Origin: Calditrichota bacterium
Lineage (GTDB): Bacteria; Zixibacteria; MSB-5A5; GN15; FEB-12
Length of the DNA: 6,744 bases
Assembly: GCA_030641085.1 (NCBI GenBank)
Contig: DAOWIC010000137.1
Coordinates: 1-6,744 of the forward strand
Direction of reading: 5' to 3'
In this document: positions 5,828 to 6,744 of the stretch, in pieces
Numbering within the stretch: position 1 is the first letter of the stretch
How the letters are laid out: every line of letters starts with the position of its first letter
Notes under the pieces: model-generated
Database searches by the model: none
What the model saw: only the letters and a program-made list of their open reading frames with translations
What the model was told of the DNA's origin: nothing
Position numbers and translations under genes: made by a program

Positions 5828-6744
5828 GCTAAGCCCTATTACATTACGACCCCGATATATTATGTCAACGACAAGCCGCATATCGGCCACGCCTATACGA
5901 CCATCGCGGCCGACATGTTGGCACGGTTTCATCGTCTGGCAGGCCGGGAAGCGTTTTTCCTGACCGGTACTGACGAGCACGGTACCAAGGTCGCCGAGGC
6001 GGCCGAAGCAGCCGGGCTGAGCGAAATCGAATTTTGCGACCGCACCGTGCAAACATTCATGACCGCCTGGAAAAACCTGGCGATTGAAAACGACTACTTC
6101 ATCCGCACAACCTCCGAACGCCACGGCAAGGCGGTGCGGAAGATTCTGGAAGCCATGAGAACGGCCAAAACCGACGACGGTGAGGATGTTGTTTATTCCG
6201 ACTACTACGAAGGTCTTTACTGCACCGGCTGTGAGAAATTTCTGACCGGGAAGGATCTGGTCGACGGTGTCTGTCCCGATCATAACCGTCCGCCGGAGAC
6301 ACTCAAGGAGAAGAACTACTTTTTCCGGCTGACCGCGTTTCTGCCGAAGATCAAAGAGAAGATCGAGTCGGGCGAACTGCTGATACTTCCCGAAGAGCGG
6401 CGCCGCGAGGTGCTGGGCCTGATCAATCAGGACCTGCCCGATTTTTCGCTCTCGCGCGAACGGGTCAAGTGGGGTATCCCGCTGCCGTTTGACGAAAGTC
6501 AGCGGGCGTATGTCTGGGTTGACGCCCTTTCGAACTACATATCGGCAGTCGGTTATGGCGATGATCCGGACAGCTTCGAAAAGTGGTGGAACCGGTCCGA
6601 GATAGTTCACCTGATGGCCAAAGACATTCTCAAGTTCCACTGTCTCTACTGGCCGGCGATGCTCATGGCGGCCGGTATCAAGCTGCCGAACACGATTTTC
6701 CTGCATGGCTTCTTTACGGTCGACGGTGACAAGATGTCCAAGAC
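5825..6744 (+). CDS. metG: Methionyl-tRNA synthetase, C-terminal part beyond window
   Basis: The frame is open to the right edge: 306 full codons plus two bases of a 511-700-residue class I synthetase that charges tRNA-Met with methionine. The Rossmann start PYYITTPIYYVN leads to HIGH at 19-22 (KPHIGHAYT), then FLTGTDEHGTK. The connective domain has one zinc knuckle, Cys133-x2-Cys136 and Cys150-x2-His153, the single-knuckle arrangement I associate with Thermus-like MetRS rather than the two-knuckle E. coli type. Next come LPDFSLSRERVKWGIPLP, AYVWVDALSNY, a stretch WPAMLMAAGIKLP and FLHGFFTVDGDKMSK (303-306). The last visible bases, AC, make the fifth residue Thr, so the second signature is KMSKT rather than the commoner KMSKS. 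The start is TTG. Whether a C-terminal tRNA-binding (Trbp111-like) domain follows cannot be seen. It is the last visible gene of the operon. Confidence 0.97.
   Translation, partial: MAKPYYITTPIYYVNDKPHIGHAYTTIAADMLARFHRLAGREAFFLTGTDEHGTKVAEAAEAAGLSEIEFCDRTVQTFMTAWKNLAIENDYFIRTTSERHGKAVRKILEAMRTAKTDDGEDVVYSDYYEGLYCTGCEKFLTGKDLVDGVCPDHNRPPETLKEKNYFFRLTAFLPKIKEKIESGELLILPEERRREVLGLINQDLPDFSLSRERVKWGIPLPFDESQRAYVWVDALSNYISAVGYGDDPDSFEKWWNRSEIVHLMAKDILKFHCLYWPAMLMAAGIKLPNTIFLHGFFTVDGDKMSK

Larger units (their letters stand above)
1042..6744 (+). other. Probable operon ftsE-ftsX-envC-holB-ricT-metG
   Basis: Six co-directional genes have junctions of -4, +1, -14, +34 and +17 bp. None of the gaps holds an inverted repeat with a T-run, and no gap is large enough for a typical separate promoter region, though an internal promoter within coding sequence cannot be excluded. 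The order groups septal wall control with replication (delta-prime), RicT and methionine charging. Co-transcription is inferred from spacing only; the operon may extend past the right edge. Confidence 0.75.

Noticed and set aside
5321..6706. 461-codon open frame on the minus strand across ricT and metG
   Set aside because: It lies antisense to two strongly conserved genes. Its serine-rich run is just the complement of the acidic RicT tail, and no domain or ribosome site is recognisable. Long antisense frames are common in GC-rich coding DNA.
1..6744. CRISPR array, tRNA or rRNA gene, insertion sequence, or phage and defence genes
   Set aside because: I saw no regularly spaced direct repeats, cloverleaf-like segments, transposase motifs or terminal repeats. 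Nearly all of the window is accounted for by conserved protein-coding genes.

Overview
The window looks like chromosomal core-gene DNA from a Gram-negative-type bacterium with a moderately high GC content (estimated by eye in the mid-to-upper 50s percent). The evidence is an FtsEX–EnvC type divisome module with a signal-peptide-bearing periplasmic protein, an exported beta-propeller protein, and the housekeeping run holB–ricT–metG. The delta-prime protein has a long spacer after its zinc module that resembles, from memory, Bacteroidota/FCB-group proteins. A deep FCB lineage such as Zixibacteria is my best guess, at low confidence.

Layout. On the minus strand, positions 906 to 1 hold the N-terminal 302 codons of a secreted beta-propeller protein with six Asp-box (S/T-x-D-G-G-x-x-W) repeats; it runs off the left edge. 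An AT-rich intergenic stretch of about 135 bp (907-1041) separates it from a plus-strand gene train and carries plausible sigma70-like promoters for both directions. The train is ftsE (1042-1707), ftsX (1704-2564), an envC-like gene (2566-3735), holB encoding clamp-loader delta-prime (3722-4855), ricT/PSP1 (4890-5807) and metG (5825 to the right edge, truncated inside KMSK[S/T]). Junctions are a 4-bp overlap, a 1-bp gap, a 14-bp overlap, a 34-bp gap and a 17-bp gap, with no terminator-like hairpin seen, so this is very probably one operon.

How they fit together. FtsE and FtsX form the inner-membrane complex that controls septal peptidoglycan hydrolysis. The third gene encodes the matching periplasmic effector: coiled coil, then a LytM domain that has lost every zinc ligand, as in amidase activators. 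The following genes serve DNA replication (delta-prime), RNA processing or iron-sulfur-linked regulation (RicT), and translation (MetRS).

No wholly new system is visible. The strongest oddity is FtsE itself. Walker A and Walker B are intact, but the Q-loop glutamine, the LSGGQ signature and the H-loop histidine are all replaced, suggesting an FtsEX–EnvC module whose ATPase cycle is altered or absent. Three consecutive genes (holB, ricT, metG) also start on non-ATG codons.
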